This document shows positions 36,697-48,707 of a stretch of DNA of 64,000 nt, in pieces (the first letter of the stretch is position 1; every line of letters starts with the position of its first letter). The notes under the pieces were generated by a model that saw nothing but the letters and a program-made list of their open reading frames with translations, was not told the DNA's origin and made no database searches. Origin of the DNA: Halichoerus grypus (Eukaryota; Chordata; Mammalia; Carnivora; Phocidae); the NCBI RefSeq assembly GCF_964656455.1, contig NC_135712.1:98246294-98310293 (forward strand), in the 5' to 3' direction. Made by a program: the position numbers and the translations under genes.

Positions 36697-38231
36697 ATTC
36701 CCTGATTGGTAACAATGTTTTTCACTTCTTAATAATTGAGGATAATGGTTCTAAAAGGTATTATTTTAATATTTTAATATCTTGATTAAAAATTAAATAT
36801 TGAGTAATATAATGTATAACAAATATAATAATTTTATTAATGTTAATATAATAATTAATGTTTCCTACCAAACTTTATTATTAGCTCCTAAATTAAGTAT
36901 AATTTAAGGTTTATTTTTTTAAACAAGCATTAACTAGGCATTTATTTGTGAGACTCAATACCCTGAGTTGTCAAGATGAATAACATTTCTGCCCACCCGA
37001 GGGAAGCACATAGACTCCAGGAAGAAAATAAGTACTGATTTTATAAAGCTCATGACATCTACAATTTATTCTGCTCTGCCATTAGTAAGAGCAAACTATC
37101 TCACAACATTTTTTAAAAAATTAAAATCAGATGTGTCCATAAGTTGGGTCAGAAAAGCTAAGTGTGGATAGTCTGAGATCAAGAGTATGCATTTTCTTGG
37201 TTTACTATAGCAAATTTTGATGTTTTATTTATTTATTTAGAATGAATATATACTATTTTTACATCAAAATTTATTGTACAATTATAATATACAATCACAT
37301 ACATTAAATTACATATTACTTATGTAGATATATTCTATATAGAATTCAAACATATAGAATATTATTATATATTATTATATCATATTATCAGATCTTACAT
37401 ATAAAAAATAATATAAGGAGATAATATCGTACTTTTTTTTTTTTAGTATCAGTACTTTTAACTTCCTCTTTGAAGGAAAGTTTTTCCTGCCTGTGTGGGT
37501 CTTTTTATTTTAGGGGTCATTCAGTGACCTGCAGCTCTCAGACACTTAGCATTATGCCAGTAATGTATGTAGTTACAAATGAGAGTCTAGAGAAATTCAA
37601 TAACCATATGCATCAGGAAGAAGGAATGTCTTTTAATTATGGGTTGTTATCTGCAAATTTAGGGGACCATATTAATCTTCTAATATTGTATCCAAATTGT
37701 ATTATTTATATTTCAAAGTCTCTGGTGATCACTATTCCATACTCAAAATTTCTGCCCTCATAACAGTTATCACCTTGTTTTATATTTGCAACTGAATCCA
37801 TTTATTATATATTTAATAAAAAACAAGATTCTTAGCTCTATCATATTAAAATAGCTAAATCATATCTATGTATATGATTAAGAAACCGTAGAGCCATTGA
37901 CTATGAATCACCACCACCTAAGGTGCACCCCTCTTCCAGTACTGAATATTAAACTGCCAATTTCTTGCTTTCTTAGGCGCAGCAGCAGTCAAGATATTGA
38001 CACATGACCTGGACCCCACCAATTACTGTACCTCTTGTAGTTAGAAATACACTATTCTCATGAGAACTGCATCAAGGAAGGTAGCTCTATCCACATCCCC
38101 GTGGCAGTACTGCAATGGTTTTAGCAACACTCCCAGCATCCAGAGCTGTGAAGACAGAGGGGCACTTTGCAGTGTCTGTTCTCAAGGACACTGGTAAAGG
38201 ACCCTTTATGGTAAGAGACTATTAGGTGATT
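36697..38231. other. AT-rich noncoding DNA
   Basis: Includes very AT-rich simple sequence at about 37240-37420. The open frame at 37470-37763 has no recognisable domain. The segment at 37920-38200 is more GC-rich but not identified. Confidence 0.5.
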
Positions 38232-38246
38232 AGGTGATACAACTTT

Positions 38247-38362
38247 CTTTTGTTTTTAGTTTATTTTTTTTTTAGTACTCTCTACATCAAACATGGGGCT
38301 CTAACTCATGACCCCAAGATCAAGAGTCCCATGCTCCTCCAACTGAGCAAATTAGGTGCCCC
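38247..38362 (-). mobile_element. short SINEC2-type Can-SINE, reverse orientation
   Basis: TAGTACTCTCTACATCAAAC, ATGGGGCTCTAACTCATGAC, CAACTGAGCAAATTAGGTGC, and CCC at the end match the antisense short type. The TSD AGGT(G/A)ATACAACTTT (15 bp, one mismatch) lies at 38232-38246 and 38363-38377. Confidence 0.88.
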
Positions 38363-38928
38363 AGGTAATACAACTTTTGATATTACTCCTGGCTACATAG
38401 CTTCAAACTTGATTCTAGACATGTACCAAAGTTTGTGTGAGCTACTGAGTTTTCCTTTGTAAAATTCCCTTTCTGTTTAAATTAGCCAAAGCCAATATCT
38501 GAGGCTGGCAATTAAAAATCCTGACTGATAGAGGGAACAAATCGATTAAAATACTCAAATATTGTGTGTCCTAAAGATGATAATTTCTCTATAGTTCAAA
38601 GCACTTTTTTTTAATATCCTTAATTAATTAGATAAACAAATGTGCTGTATACTTATCATATGCAATTCTCTATGGTAGAGTTAGCAAATTTTGGAGTATC
38701 TTGAGTCTCCTGCTCATTGTAGTTATTTTTTGTTTTTAATTAGATTCTAACTGCCTATTCACAGCTGGAAAGCATTCATTCATGCGACTTCCTAAATGAA
38801 TTGATGCTTTTTCAAGTCAGAGTTTTTATGAGAACATATTTGTAATAGCTTCCCATATCTGTTTATTTCATTATCATCATCTATGTTTGTCATTATCATC
38901 ACATATATATGTGCATGTATATATCATA

Positions 38929-38952
38929 TGTGTGTGTGTGTGTGTGTGTGTA
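38929..38952. repeat. (TG)n microsatellite
   Basis: About eleven TG units flanked by AT-rich alternating sequence. Confidence 0.9.
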
Positions 38953-40310
38953 TATAGAGTTTTCATAAGCAAAATAAAGGAAAGACATTATTTAAATGTT
39001 TTTAAATGAAGAATTTTGAAATACAAATTATCCAAACATTGTCTCTACTCCAAAGCGTTTCTTTCCCTCCGCCCCTAAGGCCATGAGTGCCCTATTAAAA
39101 GCTCCTAATGCTACTCTTCAGTCTGAAGGTTTTGCTCCACAATCTGTGTTTAAGCACCAGATGCTCTTTTCATTTGTCTCCCAGTCTCAGTTCTTTTATT
39201 GATAATTAGATTTTCAATCTCTGTCCCTCTGTTTTTATCTCTCTCACCCCCCCATTCATGGAAGCTTGGTGTAAGCTTTCTCTTGCACAGAATTGTGGTT
39301 TCTCCCCAAGATGCTACCTTTTACCTACTCCCACATCTCCAGAAAATGCAACCTGTGAGTAGTACCCAGCCCTATCTGACCTTGGCACAGGCTCCCTGCA
39401 TGCTGCACCCAGCATGAACCTCACTCCACAGGCTCCAGCCTGTCTGGGACAGGAGGTAATCTGACAAGAATAACTTAATAGCCAGAGGCAGCCTGCGCAC
39501 CAAGTGCATTGTTGCCAGAACAGCAGAAATGCTAAGTTTACCGTAAGGGATGAACAGCTTTTTAAAAGTGTCTAGCTGCAGGGAATTAAAGCTTCCAGAT
39601 GGCCAGAATTGCTGCTGATCTGCATCCAGACACTCCACCTTGCAATTCTCCAAGACATAGTCCCATTCTTAGCAATTCTAGGTTTAACTCAGGAGGCAAT
39701 CTTCTCGCTTGTGTACCCATCCTTCTTCCCACTCAGATGTGTAGGGCATTCTTCTCTTTTTCTGTTCAAGTTATAGGTACTTAAAAATAGTATATCTAGT
39801 TTCGTTTGGTAAATAAAGAAATAGAATCAGAAGACAAAGAACTGTTTATTCTCTCACCCACACTTGTGCCAAATGGTGCAAATAATTATACCTGCCTAGG
39901 CTTCAGGGCATTCTTCTGAAAAATTCATTGTCTATCATGTTTTATGAGAGCAAGGTTTACAGTGCCTTGATTTAAAAAAAAAAAAAAAAAGCTACTGTAA
40001 AAGGCTCTGAAATCCTAATCCAAAATTTAGTAATGTCCCGTGATCTCCCCATCTGGAGCTCAGACTCCTGGCAACTTGAAGCACAGGCAGAGCTCCAAGC
40101 TCAGTAATAGTTCACAAAAGTTCTGGAGAGTAAATATAGACTTCACATGTCCCACAGATAATGCATTTTACTTCTCTCATGGACACATATTGCAGCTATC
40201 ATCAGATTTCCTTGTTCGGAAAGGAGAACAAAGTAAATGTTTCATTTCTAAACAAAACCAGATCAATATTAAAGGGACATCAGCAGTACATCATCTTCAT
40301 AAAAATTCTA
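38953..40310. other. noncoding DNA, family not assigned
   Basis: 39030-39780 is less AT-rich than its surroundings and may be a diverged LTR or unique DNA; I could not match it. Overlapping frames on both strands (39199-39417, 39372-39653, 39599-39784) cancel each other as gene evidence. A run of about 17 A lies at 39975-39991. Confidence 0.45.
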
Positions 40311-40476
40311 ATAGCCAATTTTTTCAGCACCACTTATTGGGTAGTCAGCCCTCTTCCCACTGATTTGTAAAATCACCTCTGTCATATATCAAGTTTCTAT
40401 AAATGTGTGGTTCTGCTTCTCAGTTCTTTATTTTGTACCATTGGTCTATTTGTGCTTATTCTATGGTGACATTGTT

Positions 40477-40694
40477 GTGTTGTTGTTGTTGTTGTTTTAA
40501 TTTTACTTATTTATTTGAGGAGAGAGAAAGAGAGAGCGCACATGCACGCAGGAACAGGGGGAGGGGCAGAGGGAGAGGGAGAAGCAGACTTCCTGCTGAG
40601 CAGGGAGCCCCACTCAGGGCTGGATCCCAGGACTCCAGGATCATGACCTGAGTATAAGGCAGACACTTAACCAACTGAGCCACCCAGGCACCCC
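40477..40694 (-). mobile_element. Can-SINE, reverse orientation, nested in ancient L1
   Basis: Preceded by a GTT repeat and ending CACCCAGGCACCCC. The TSD TATGGTGACATTGTT / TACAGTGACATTGTT (15 bp, two mismatches) lies at 40462-40476 and 40695-40709. Confidence 0.92.
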
Positions 40695-40855
40695 TACAGT
40701 GACATTGTTTTAATTCCTAAACTTTATAGTATACCTTAAAATTTGATGGGAAAAGTTTCATGTTTTATTCTTCAAAATTATCTTGCCATTCTTGGCTGTT
40801 TATTCTTACATGAAAACTAGGACCAGCTTCTTAAGTTCTATTAAAAAGAAAATAC

Positions 40856-41049
40856 GGGGCACCTGGGTGGCTCAGATGGTTAAACATCTGCCTTCGGCTT
40901 AGGTCATGATCTGCAGGTCCTGGGATAGAGTCCCATGTCAGGCTCCTAGCTCAGCAGGGAGTCTGCTTCTCCCTCTCCCTCTGCCTCTCCCCTTGCTTGT
41001 GCTCTGTCTCTCTTTCTCTCTCAAATGAATAAATAAAATCTTAAAAAAA
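40856..41049 (+). mobile_element. Can-SINE, nested in ancient L1
   Basis: GGGGCACCTGGGTGGCTCAG head, AAATGAATAAATAAAATCTT tail. The TSD AAAAAGAAAATAC / AAAAAGAAAGTAC (one mismatch) lies at 40843-40855 and 41050-41062. Opposite orientation to the SINE 160 bp upstream. Confidence 0.93.
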
Positions 41050-41845
41050 AAAAAGAAAGTACATTTGTGATTTGTATAAGTATTTCCTCAAATTTATAGA
41101 TGTTATAAGAAAACCAACATCTTTATTTTTTCATATAATACATGTATTTAAAAATGCTTTGTATTATTCTCAATAAAGATCTTAAACATCTTTAGATAGA
41201 TTTATTTTTCATATATTTTTTATTCTATTTGAATATGTTTTCAATTATTGGTGTATAAAAATACTATCAATTTTTTAACATCAATTTTGCATCTAGTTCA
41301 CTTGCTTATCTTATACTCTTATTTTTTAAAAGTTCTCTGGAATGTTGTATATATTTTTCCATGTAAACAGTCACGTATACAGAAATTGGAATTTTTCTCC
41401 TTTTCATTCTATATATCTTTACCTTTTAATTTTTACTATCTTATTGTACTGTTCAGAACAATACATACTATAAACAGTAAAATACAGTATCCATGTTTTA
41501 TACTTAAATTTAATGGGAATTATTTTATAGTATTTCTACTATTAGTGATGTTTGGTTAGTTGATTAGTTTGATGGCCTTAATTATGTTAATGAAGTTCCT
41601 TTCAATTCACAGTTATCTAAGAATATGTGTTTTTTTTAAATATTGGGAATGAGTATTGAGTTATATTAAGTGCTTTTCTGCATCTATTGAGATAATTTTT
41701 TTCTTTTAAACCTATTAATTTAGTGGATTACACTGTCAGATTTTTTTTTTTTAAGTTGAGCTATCCTTCTGTCCTATAATACAATATTTGTTTCTACTTT
41801 TCTGACTTCATTTACTGAACTATTACTTAAGATGTCTACATCTGC

Positions 41846-41954
41846 AGGGCACCTGGCTGGCTTATCATAGGAACATGCAACTCCTGATCTCAGGGTCGTG
41901 AGTGCCAACCCCACATTGGGTATAAAGATTACTTAAATAAATATTTTTTAAAAA
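41846..41954 (+). mobile_element. short SINEC2-type Can-SINE
   Basis: AGGGCACCTGGCTGGCTTAT head, CATGCAACTCCTGATCTCAG, GTATAAAGATTACTTAAATA. The TSD GATGTCTACATCTGC / GATATCTGCATCTGC lies at 41831-41845 and 41955-41969. Confidence 0.92.
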
Positions 41955-41969
41955 GATATCTGCATCTGC

Positions 41970-43224
41970 TTAGTAAATGAGATTGTGATTATCTATCTAT
42001 TTCTAGCCCTATCAAACTAAGACTATCAGGAACAGACCTATCGTTGAGAAAATTAGGTTTATTGACCCATAGCAAAGAGAGAAACCATACTCTAAAGTCA
42101 CTAGGAGAATTTCATCAAAAACTGGGAAAGATGAAGTAATTATGAGATTTGGAGGAAGAGTGGAGTTTAGATAAAATTTAAATGATTTTGATAGGCTTGA
42201 ATCAAAGTAGGTTGTATGTGAACGAGTCAGTATCAGCTTTGAATGGCAAGGGGAGCCCAGGCTTCTCTTTCTTTGAAAACTACAAAGTTATGATAAATGT
42301 GGAAAAGTGAGTTTAGAAACCCTTATACGACATTCTCCATCTGGGTTGGAAATTAAGATTGCTTCTGTGTCAAAGCCAATTAGATCCTCCAGGCAATAAA
42401 AGGATGTTACATTTATACTGATGTAATTTTAAACAACAGAGTTTCTTATAGTCTTTCGTTTTGGAGATAGAGAACAAAATTTTGCAGAGAATAAGAAAGT
42501 AGTCACTCTAAGAAGAAATTGCTATGATACTTGAAAGTTTCCTAGTGACCTTGGGAAAAAATTGTTTCTTGTTAAATGGAAAGCTGGCTTTATCTGTGTC
42601 TGTCATCCCTGCCTGATGAATGGAAGAACAGATTTTTGCTTTCTCAGTCAGAGCGAATGCTCTCTCTTCCTCTCTTTTATATATATTTGTATTTATATAT
42701 GTATGCATACATATGCATTATAAATGTGAATATATGAATATTTATGTTGACACATGTATGCATACATGTATTTACACATCAATGTGCACATATATTGATA
42801 ATGCATTTATATAATAAACTAATGAGATTTTTATCAATACAGTCACTTACATGCACATATATAATTTTAAACTTTCACTGTCCCAGATTATTTTCATACC
42901 AAATCTTTAATTGCCTGTAAAAACATTAAGTTGTATTGATGCCCCACTTTAAAAAGTGCAGGCATCCAAATCATTAACAATGTGCTTTCTGTTAATTATT
43001 TCATTATTTGATATTAAATTCTAATTTCAAGAATATAAAAATCTATAGAGGATAATATAATAACGTAAAACAATCTATGGCACTACTAAAATACTTAAAC
43101 AAATACTGATATTTTGTCAAAAATGACTCAGATCTGTTTTTCTTTAAGAAACATACTTTTAACACACTCCATAGTCTTTTATTTTTTTTTTTTGGTTTGG
43201 CTCTTTCAAAAATAATGGCCCATC
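41970..43224. other. noncoding DNA with AT-rich simple sequence
   Basis: A low-complexity stretch of alternating TATATG/CATACA-like sequence lies at about 42660-42800. No gene. Confidence 0.5.
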
Positions 43225-43243
43225 AAGAAACATACTATTATAG

Positions 43244-43448
43244 CAGCGCCTGGGTGTCTCAGTTGGTTAAACACGGGACTCTTGGTTTTGCCTCAGGTCA
43301 TGATCTCAGGGTCTTGAGACTGAGTCCCGCATCAGGCTCCTCGCTCAGTGTGGAGTCTGCTTGAGATTCCCTTACCTCTCCTTCTACTCTTCCACTCATG
43401 CTCTCTCTCTTTCTCTGAAATAGATAACTAAATCTTTTTTTTTAAAAA
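43244..43448 (+). mobile_element. Can-SINE, older type
   Basis: CAGCGCCTGGGTGTCTCAG head, ACGGGACTCTTGGTTTTGCC middle, CT-rich body, AACTAAATCTTTTTTTTAAA tail. The TSD AAGAAACATACTATTA(T/C)AG lies at about 43225-43243 and 43449-43466. Confidence 0.93.
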
Positions 43449-43627
43449 AAGAAACATACTATTACAGATATAATTAATATCATTTATTCCTAATCTCCTC
43501 AGTGTTAGCAACTGAATTTTAGTTACACACAAATATGCAAATCCAAACACACATGTGTGTATGAACATGTTTATGTGTGCATATATATATTTAAAATGAA
43601 GAACAGCCATTTAAAAACAAAAATAAT

Positions 43628-43654
<27 letters not shown>
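43628..43654. repeat. (CA)n microsatellite
   Basis: About thirteen CA units. Confidence 0.93.
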
Positions 43655-43660
<6 letters not shown>

Positions 43661-43783
43661 TATTCTTTTGTTTTCTATGGACTTTTTTTTTTCTTTTTCA
43701 TGATAAGTAATTGGTAGTTTTCGTGTCCATTGTTACTTCTTTTATTTCTACCAATTATTGTTTTATAATATCTTGAGTTTCTT

Positions 43784-43980
43784 TTTACTTTTTCTTTTTC
43801 AAGAGGGAGAGAAAGAGAGAGAGAGAGGAGGAGCAGAGGGAGAGGGAGAGAGAGAATCTTAAGCAGGATCCATGCCCAGTAAAGAGCCAGACACAGGGCT
43901 CCATCTCATGACCCTGAGATCAAGACCTGAGCTGAAACCAAGAGTCAGATGCTCAACAGACTGAGACACCCAGGCACCCC
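43784..43980 (-). mobile_element. Can-SINE, older type, reverse orientation
   Basis: Purine-rich body, GAAACCAAGAGTCAGATGCT, ending CACCCAGGCACCCC. The TSD TCTTGAGTTTCTT (13 bp, perfect) lies at 43771-43783 and 43981-43993. The A-rich tail is short. Confidence 0.93.
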
Positions 43981-44018
43981 TCTTGAGTTTCTTATTGTTT
44001 GTTGGTTTGTTTTGCTTT

Positions 44019-44240
44019 GTTTTATTTTATTTATTTTATTATTTTTTAAGATTTTTATTTATTTATTTGACAGAGAGAGAGAGAGACAGTGAGAGAGGGA
44101 ACACAAGCAGGGCGAGTGGGAGAGGGAGAAGCAGGCTTCCTGCGGAGAAGGGAGCCGGATGCGGGGTTCGATCCCAGGACCCTGAGATCATTACCTGAGC
44201 TGAAGGCAGACGCTTAACGACTGAGCCACCCAGGCGCCCC
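44019..44240 (-). mobile_element. Can-SINE, young type, reverse orientation
   Basis: Long T/A tail (TTATTTTATTATTTTTTAAG), TTTGACAGAGAGAGAGAGAG, ending CCACCCAGGCGCCCC. The TSD TGTTTTGCTTT (11 bp, perfect) lies at 44008-44018 and 44241-44251. It lies 38 bp from the previous SINE in the same orientation. Confidence 0.95.
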
Positions 44241-44251
44241 TGTTTTGCTTT

Positions 44252-45104
44252 TAGATGATCTGTTTTCCTTTTTCTGTTTTAGGAACCTAACCATACCTAC
44301 TCAACTTTCCTTTTCATTGCCATATCATATTAATTTTGTCAAAATTATGTTTCCGTTTTTGGTTTTGGTAATAGATTTATTCATGTGTTTCTTAATATCT
44401 TCATGAACTTTAATTTTCAGTTTCATCAGGGGTGGAAAATTTACTATCCTGTCCTTTTTACCCTCTTTCTACATTCACCTTTAGCTAATAGCTTTGTGTT
44501 TGCTTACTCTTGGTCTCTGGAGTCTCCATGTTTGAACAAGATTTAAAGGTTTTGGTTGTTTCCCCTTTGTTATGGTGACGGAGATATTGAAAATAAATCA
44601 GATCCACTGAGCAGGCCCATTAGTGAATTGGCCAATTCCTGGATTTAATGCTATATTTTTGTTGTTTCTACCTTCCCATGCATAAGGCTTCAAATAAGTC
44701 ATTGCTCAGAGTCATTGGTAAGAAATTCTCTTTAGATGTGCTCTTGAATGGGGGAATCCCACTCCAGTTTCTGGATTCAGACATTCTGTCTCAAATTCCC
44801 ACTCCCCCCCTCCCAACACAAACTACTGTCCTGAATAATGTTTAATTTCCATTACTCTGTACTTCTTACCACATCTACATGCTTTCAAAAGCTAGAGATC
44901 AGCAGACTACACCTGCATTGTTCAATACTTTGCATTTTAAATCACAGAGATACTCTTATTTTTAAATACAGCTCTGTGTTTGTAATTTGCTGTTTTAATT
45001 ATTTATAAACCATTGCTATATGTCTGCAGTGGCAGAGAAGGGAGAAATTTCCCAGACATAATCTAATAACACCATCTTGAAGGGAAGCATATTTACCTTA
45101 TTTT
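44252..45104. other. noncoding DNA, nothing recognised
   Basis: No supportable gene. The frame at 44648-44845 lacks any domain. Confidence 0.5.
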
Positions 45105-45225
45105 TCATATCTATAGTCTATGTCCCTATAATTGTTCACCATTTTGTGTATGTTACATCTCCACTATATTACCTATGGTGATATTTGTTGAATGAATGAA
45201 TGAAAATTAATGAATAAATGTTTCT
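45105..45225 (+). mobile_element. possible L2 3' terminus
   Basis: Ends with TTGTTGAATGAATGAATGAA, the L2 terminal repeat, preceded by diverged L2-like sequence. Confidence 0.5.
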
Positions 45226-46599
45226 TGGCTTGGTAGAGCAATTTTAATATAAAGACATTGTTAGCAATGCTTTACACTGACATATAATTCAGGTGTTATG
45301 TCTTGTTTAGTAAGTGAAATTATGTGTATTTTAGATTCCTTTTATCTTACTTGGATGATCTCTTTCTGAAAAATTTCTCAATTCTCCATTATGTTAGATG
45401 AATAAGTATAGGAAAATAAAATAGTATTTCCCTAAGGATACTATAGTTTGGAAATTGAACTTGACTTAAAGGCACAAAGAAATTATTTTTCTACTAGACA
45501 ATCTAGGTAGATTTTAAACTACTTCTTAAAACGAAAATAATGTTGTTAAGTCCTGTAAAGGAAATTTATTAAAGAAAGATTTTTTTTTTTAATATCTGGA
45601 GAGAAGTTTAAAAAACATTTTAAAATAAGTATGTTTCCCTTAAATAATATAATTTAAAATTCATATTTTCTGAAGAAATATTATCATTAATGTTATCAAT
45701 TTAATTTTACAGAATTGTTCAATTTAGTCTTTACTTTATTCAGATAATAATGGGCTAGAAATTTGATCTTTAAAAATGTTATATATCACTACCCTTATAA
45801 GAAAAGAATTATGGTGTTTTTCAAACATTGTGTAGGTATTCATATGCTATTTTCTGACACTGTAGTGTCACAAATATATTCCCATATCCACTTAGAAGCA
45901 GTAACATCCTCTCTTTCTCACCATTTCTTTTTTGTTTTTGATATTTTTCTTTGTTGTTTAGTCCCAGCATGAGCTGCTTCATGATTGATGAAACCCAGCA
46001 GGCTGTTACAACCATTCAGAAAATAAGCTATGTCTTCATTTATACCTTATTAATTTAAATGCCAGAGTTCATTGGCATGTTACAATTGCTAAAACACAAT
46101 CTGATCAACCTCTTGGGGGTTGGGGGGAAAAAGACTGAAAATTTTACTCAGAAATCTCTGACTCTATAAGTATCTGAGACATTAGGTATGAAGATTATCT
46201 GGTCCAGAATACAGGCTTTACCATTTTATAAATCCAAAGGTAAATTTCACAGCACTCGGATTATTGTACTTAAGAACAAACACAAATCTGATAACACCAC
46301 ATCTTTAGTTAGAAATCATATTTCACCCCACTGATAATCCCAACTTCATGTTCTCATATTCCTCTTTACCTGACTTGGAATTCACAGTCTATTATTATCA
46401 TTTTTTAGCTCCAATCACTTTGCTGCCTTCTAGATGTCTGTCCTATGCAGTTGACATAGCTGAATTAAGATGCACAGCAATGCTGACAGGAATCGCTTTA
46501 AATTCATGACTAGTAATTTTGAGTGGTCTCAGATGACAACCAAGGATTGCTGCAATATGGTTTTATTCTATTTACACTCTCTCCTGGATGACTATTTCA
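45226..46599. other. AT-rich noncoding DNA, nothing recognised
   Basis: No supportable gene or repeat. Confidence 0.5.
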
Positions 46600-47245
46600 T
46601 TCTTTTTCTCTTTTCAAGCCTCTAATACTTCTCTTTCCATACTCTCAGCTGATATAGCCTATTTTTCCTACCTCACTGGCAAAACAGAAGACATTAAATG
46701 AGATCTTGCAGAAGTTCCTTATCACATTAACTTCCTACAGAAATTTCCTTTTTTCTTGGAAGCTCTAAAGTCAGTCCTTTCACATGTGCATAAAAACCCA
46801 GCCCCTCTCACCTTTTCAACCACATCATTTTTTATCAGTTTTTTTCCTCTCTACCTGGAGATAGGTATTTTTGGATTTACTGGATTATTCCACCAGCATA
46901 CAAAAAAGTTATTTTTTTGTGGTTTATATAAATGAACAAACTGACACACAAAATTAAAAACCTATCTTGAACATATATTGCCCTTTCTGCTGCAACCCCA
47001 TTTTTCTGCTCCCTTTTTAGAAAAAGAATCTTTAAGAATTTCCTATGCTCAGTATCTCCTATTATCCTACTTTTATTTTTACTTAAATCTCTCCATCAGG
47101 CTTTTCCCTCCACTATTCCTATCAAAAATTCCCTTTTAATGTTCCCACCAACTTCTATATTGGTAAATCCAAGGATCAATTCACCTAACTTAAAACTATC
47201 AAGAGCTTTTGACACAACTGACCTCTTTAACTCCCCTGAAATAAA
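46600..47245 (+). mobile_element. L2/CR1-clade LINE ORF2 reverse-transcriptase remnant
   Basis: Degraded coding-region match in order: CTACCTCACTGGCAAAACAG, GGATTATTCCACCAGCATAC, CCCATTTTTCTGCTCCCTTT, TCAGGCTTTTCCCTCCACTA, TGGTAAATCCAAGGATCAAT, and AAGAGCTTTTGACACAACTG. The last corresponds to the conserved A-F-D-T-V-D of the L2 reverse transcriptase (AGAGCTTTTGACACA gives R-A-F-D-T). Frames are broken throughout. Confidence 0.7.
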
Positions 47246-48640
47246 TTAGGTGTGGCAGAAGGTAGCCAGGTGATTTCTGTGCAATAGTCACAGTGGCAGC
47301 TTTAATAGCCAAATCAGACCTTTTGCATCCCCAAGCCAACTCCATCTCATGAAATGAAGTTAATGATATAGTTAAAATAAATATCTAGTTGAAACAAACA
47401 TGATGTGATTAGATTTATAAAAATTAAGAGAAGCTTGATAATGTGAGAAAGAGAAAGGTACCTAGGGTATATGAGAATATAAGTCCTCCAAGGCATATCA
47501 GAAGTTATGTTTCCCTTGTCCATAATAAATACAGTGGTGTAAAAAAAATTACCTCATAATCATTAAAGATACTTCAGATCTATGTTTTTACAAGGATTCT
47601 GTTATAATCATAGATTATGTAGGAAAAAACTCTAGGTTCTAAACAAGATATAACTAAAATAAGATAGACTGTTATGGTCTAATAGCTAAGGCAGACTTAC
47701 AGTCTTTAGTTATTTCCAGGAATATCATTGTAATATATAAATAAACACCCACATTGCTATCTTTGCACAAACACAACTCCTTTCCCTACACATAGTTAAA
47801 ATAGACACAGTGGAAGAATCCCTTGGAAACATTTCATTATGTACATTCAGAAAAGAGTTTTGGAACTACTTCTTTCAATTTTATGGCTTTCAAATTTTAT
47901 TTTGTTTATATAAATTGTTTATATATTTATATATTATACATTGCATATTTATATATTATTATTATATATACTATATCCTATTTTTATATATGTTAATAAC
48001 TCCCCTATACATATTCCTACATTTCCATTATCATACACAATTGTATTAAATTTACAATAATAAAATATATAATTACACTTTTATTTAAAACACCAAATTT
48101 GCTAAATACCATTACAAGTTGAGTATGTATATATGTATCTACATATCCAAATAAGAAAAGAATATATTTGCCCTGCTATTGCTTTGAGCCATTTAAAATG
48201 TTCTGATTTTAGTTTATGTAACTAATGCTATTTATAGTTTGTAAAAGAGGATTTTCATAGGAAACTAAAGGTGTAAGGCCACACACTAAAGATGTTAAAA
48301 TGTGCGCAAAGAATGCCTGTTTAATTTTCAACAGCATAGGTGTGAAATATTCTTTTTTTTCCCCTGAGTTTATTGTTTAGTTATGAAATATTTATGATAG
48401 AGGTAAGAATATAAATGGGAAGGCTGCAACAGATGGAAAATTAAAGGTGTTGAGTAAACATGATTGATTCTAAAATAGAAGAAAAATCAATTACTAAACA
48501 CTATCACAAACTCTTGTCTTAAAGATAGAAATGCATTGAAACCCAAATGCAATAGTAGATCTTCCCTGGCTATGATATTAGTTTGTTTAAGGCATATTAA
48601 TAAAGAATATGAATCAATGTTCTAATCTTGATATAATCTT
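47246..48640. other. AT-rich noncoding DNA, nothing recognised
   Basis: Very AT-rich simple sequence lies at about 47900-48000. The frame at 47810-48049 is a by-product of that composition. Confidence 0.5.
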
Positions 48641-48642
48641 TT

Positions 48643-48707
48643 TTTATTATTATGTTATGTTAATCACCATACATTACATCATTAGTTTTTGATGTATTGT
48701 TCCATGA
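48643..48707 (-). mobile_element. 65-bp L1 3' tail at the palindrome border
   Basis: Reads T-run, ATTATTATGTTATGTTAATC, ACCATACATTACATCATTAG, TTTTTGATGTATTGTTCCAT, the antisense of the carnivore L1 3' terminus (compare the end of the L1 at 32174). Extreme 5' truncation. Its 5' end runs directly into the left arm of the inverted repeat, sharing CATGA. Confidence 0.88.

Larger units (their letters stand above)
40315..41840 (-). mobile_element. ancient L1 ORF2 region, reverse orientation
   Basis: The antisense L1 signature TTTTTCAGCACCACTTATTG, then CATTGGTCTATTTGTGCTTA, then later TTATTGGTGTATAAAAATAC, TGCTTTTCTGCATCTATTGA, and TAATTTAGTGGATTACACTG runs colinearly through the segment. Interrupted by SINEs at 40477-40694 and 40856-41049. 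Heavily degraded, no usable frame. Confidence 0.75.

Noticed and set aside
39030..39780. GC-richer block as an exon cluster or LTR
   Set aside because: Open frames on both strands compete and no LTR ends or splice pattern could be shown; left unassigned.
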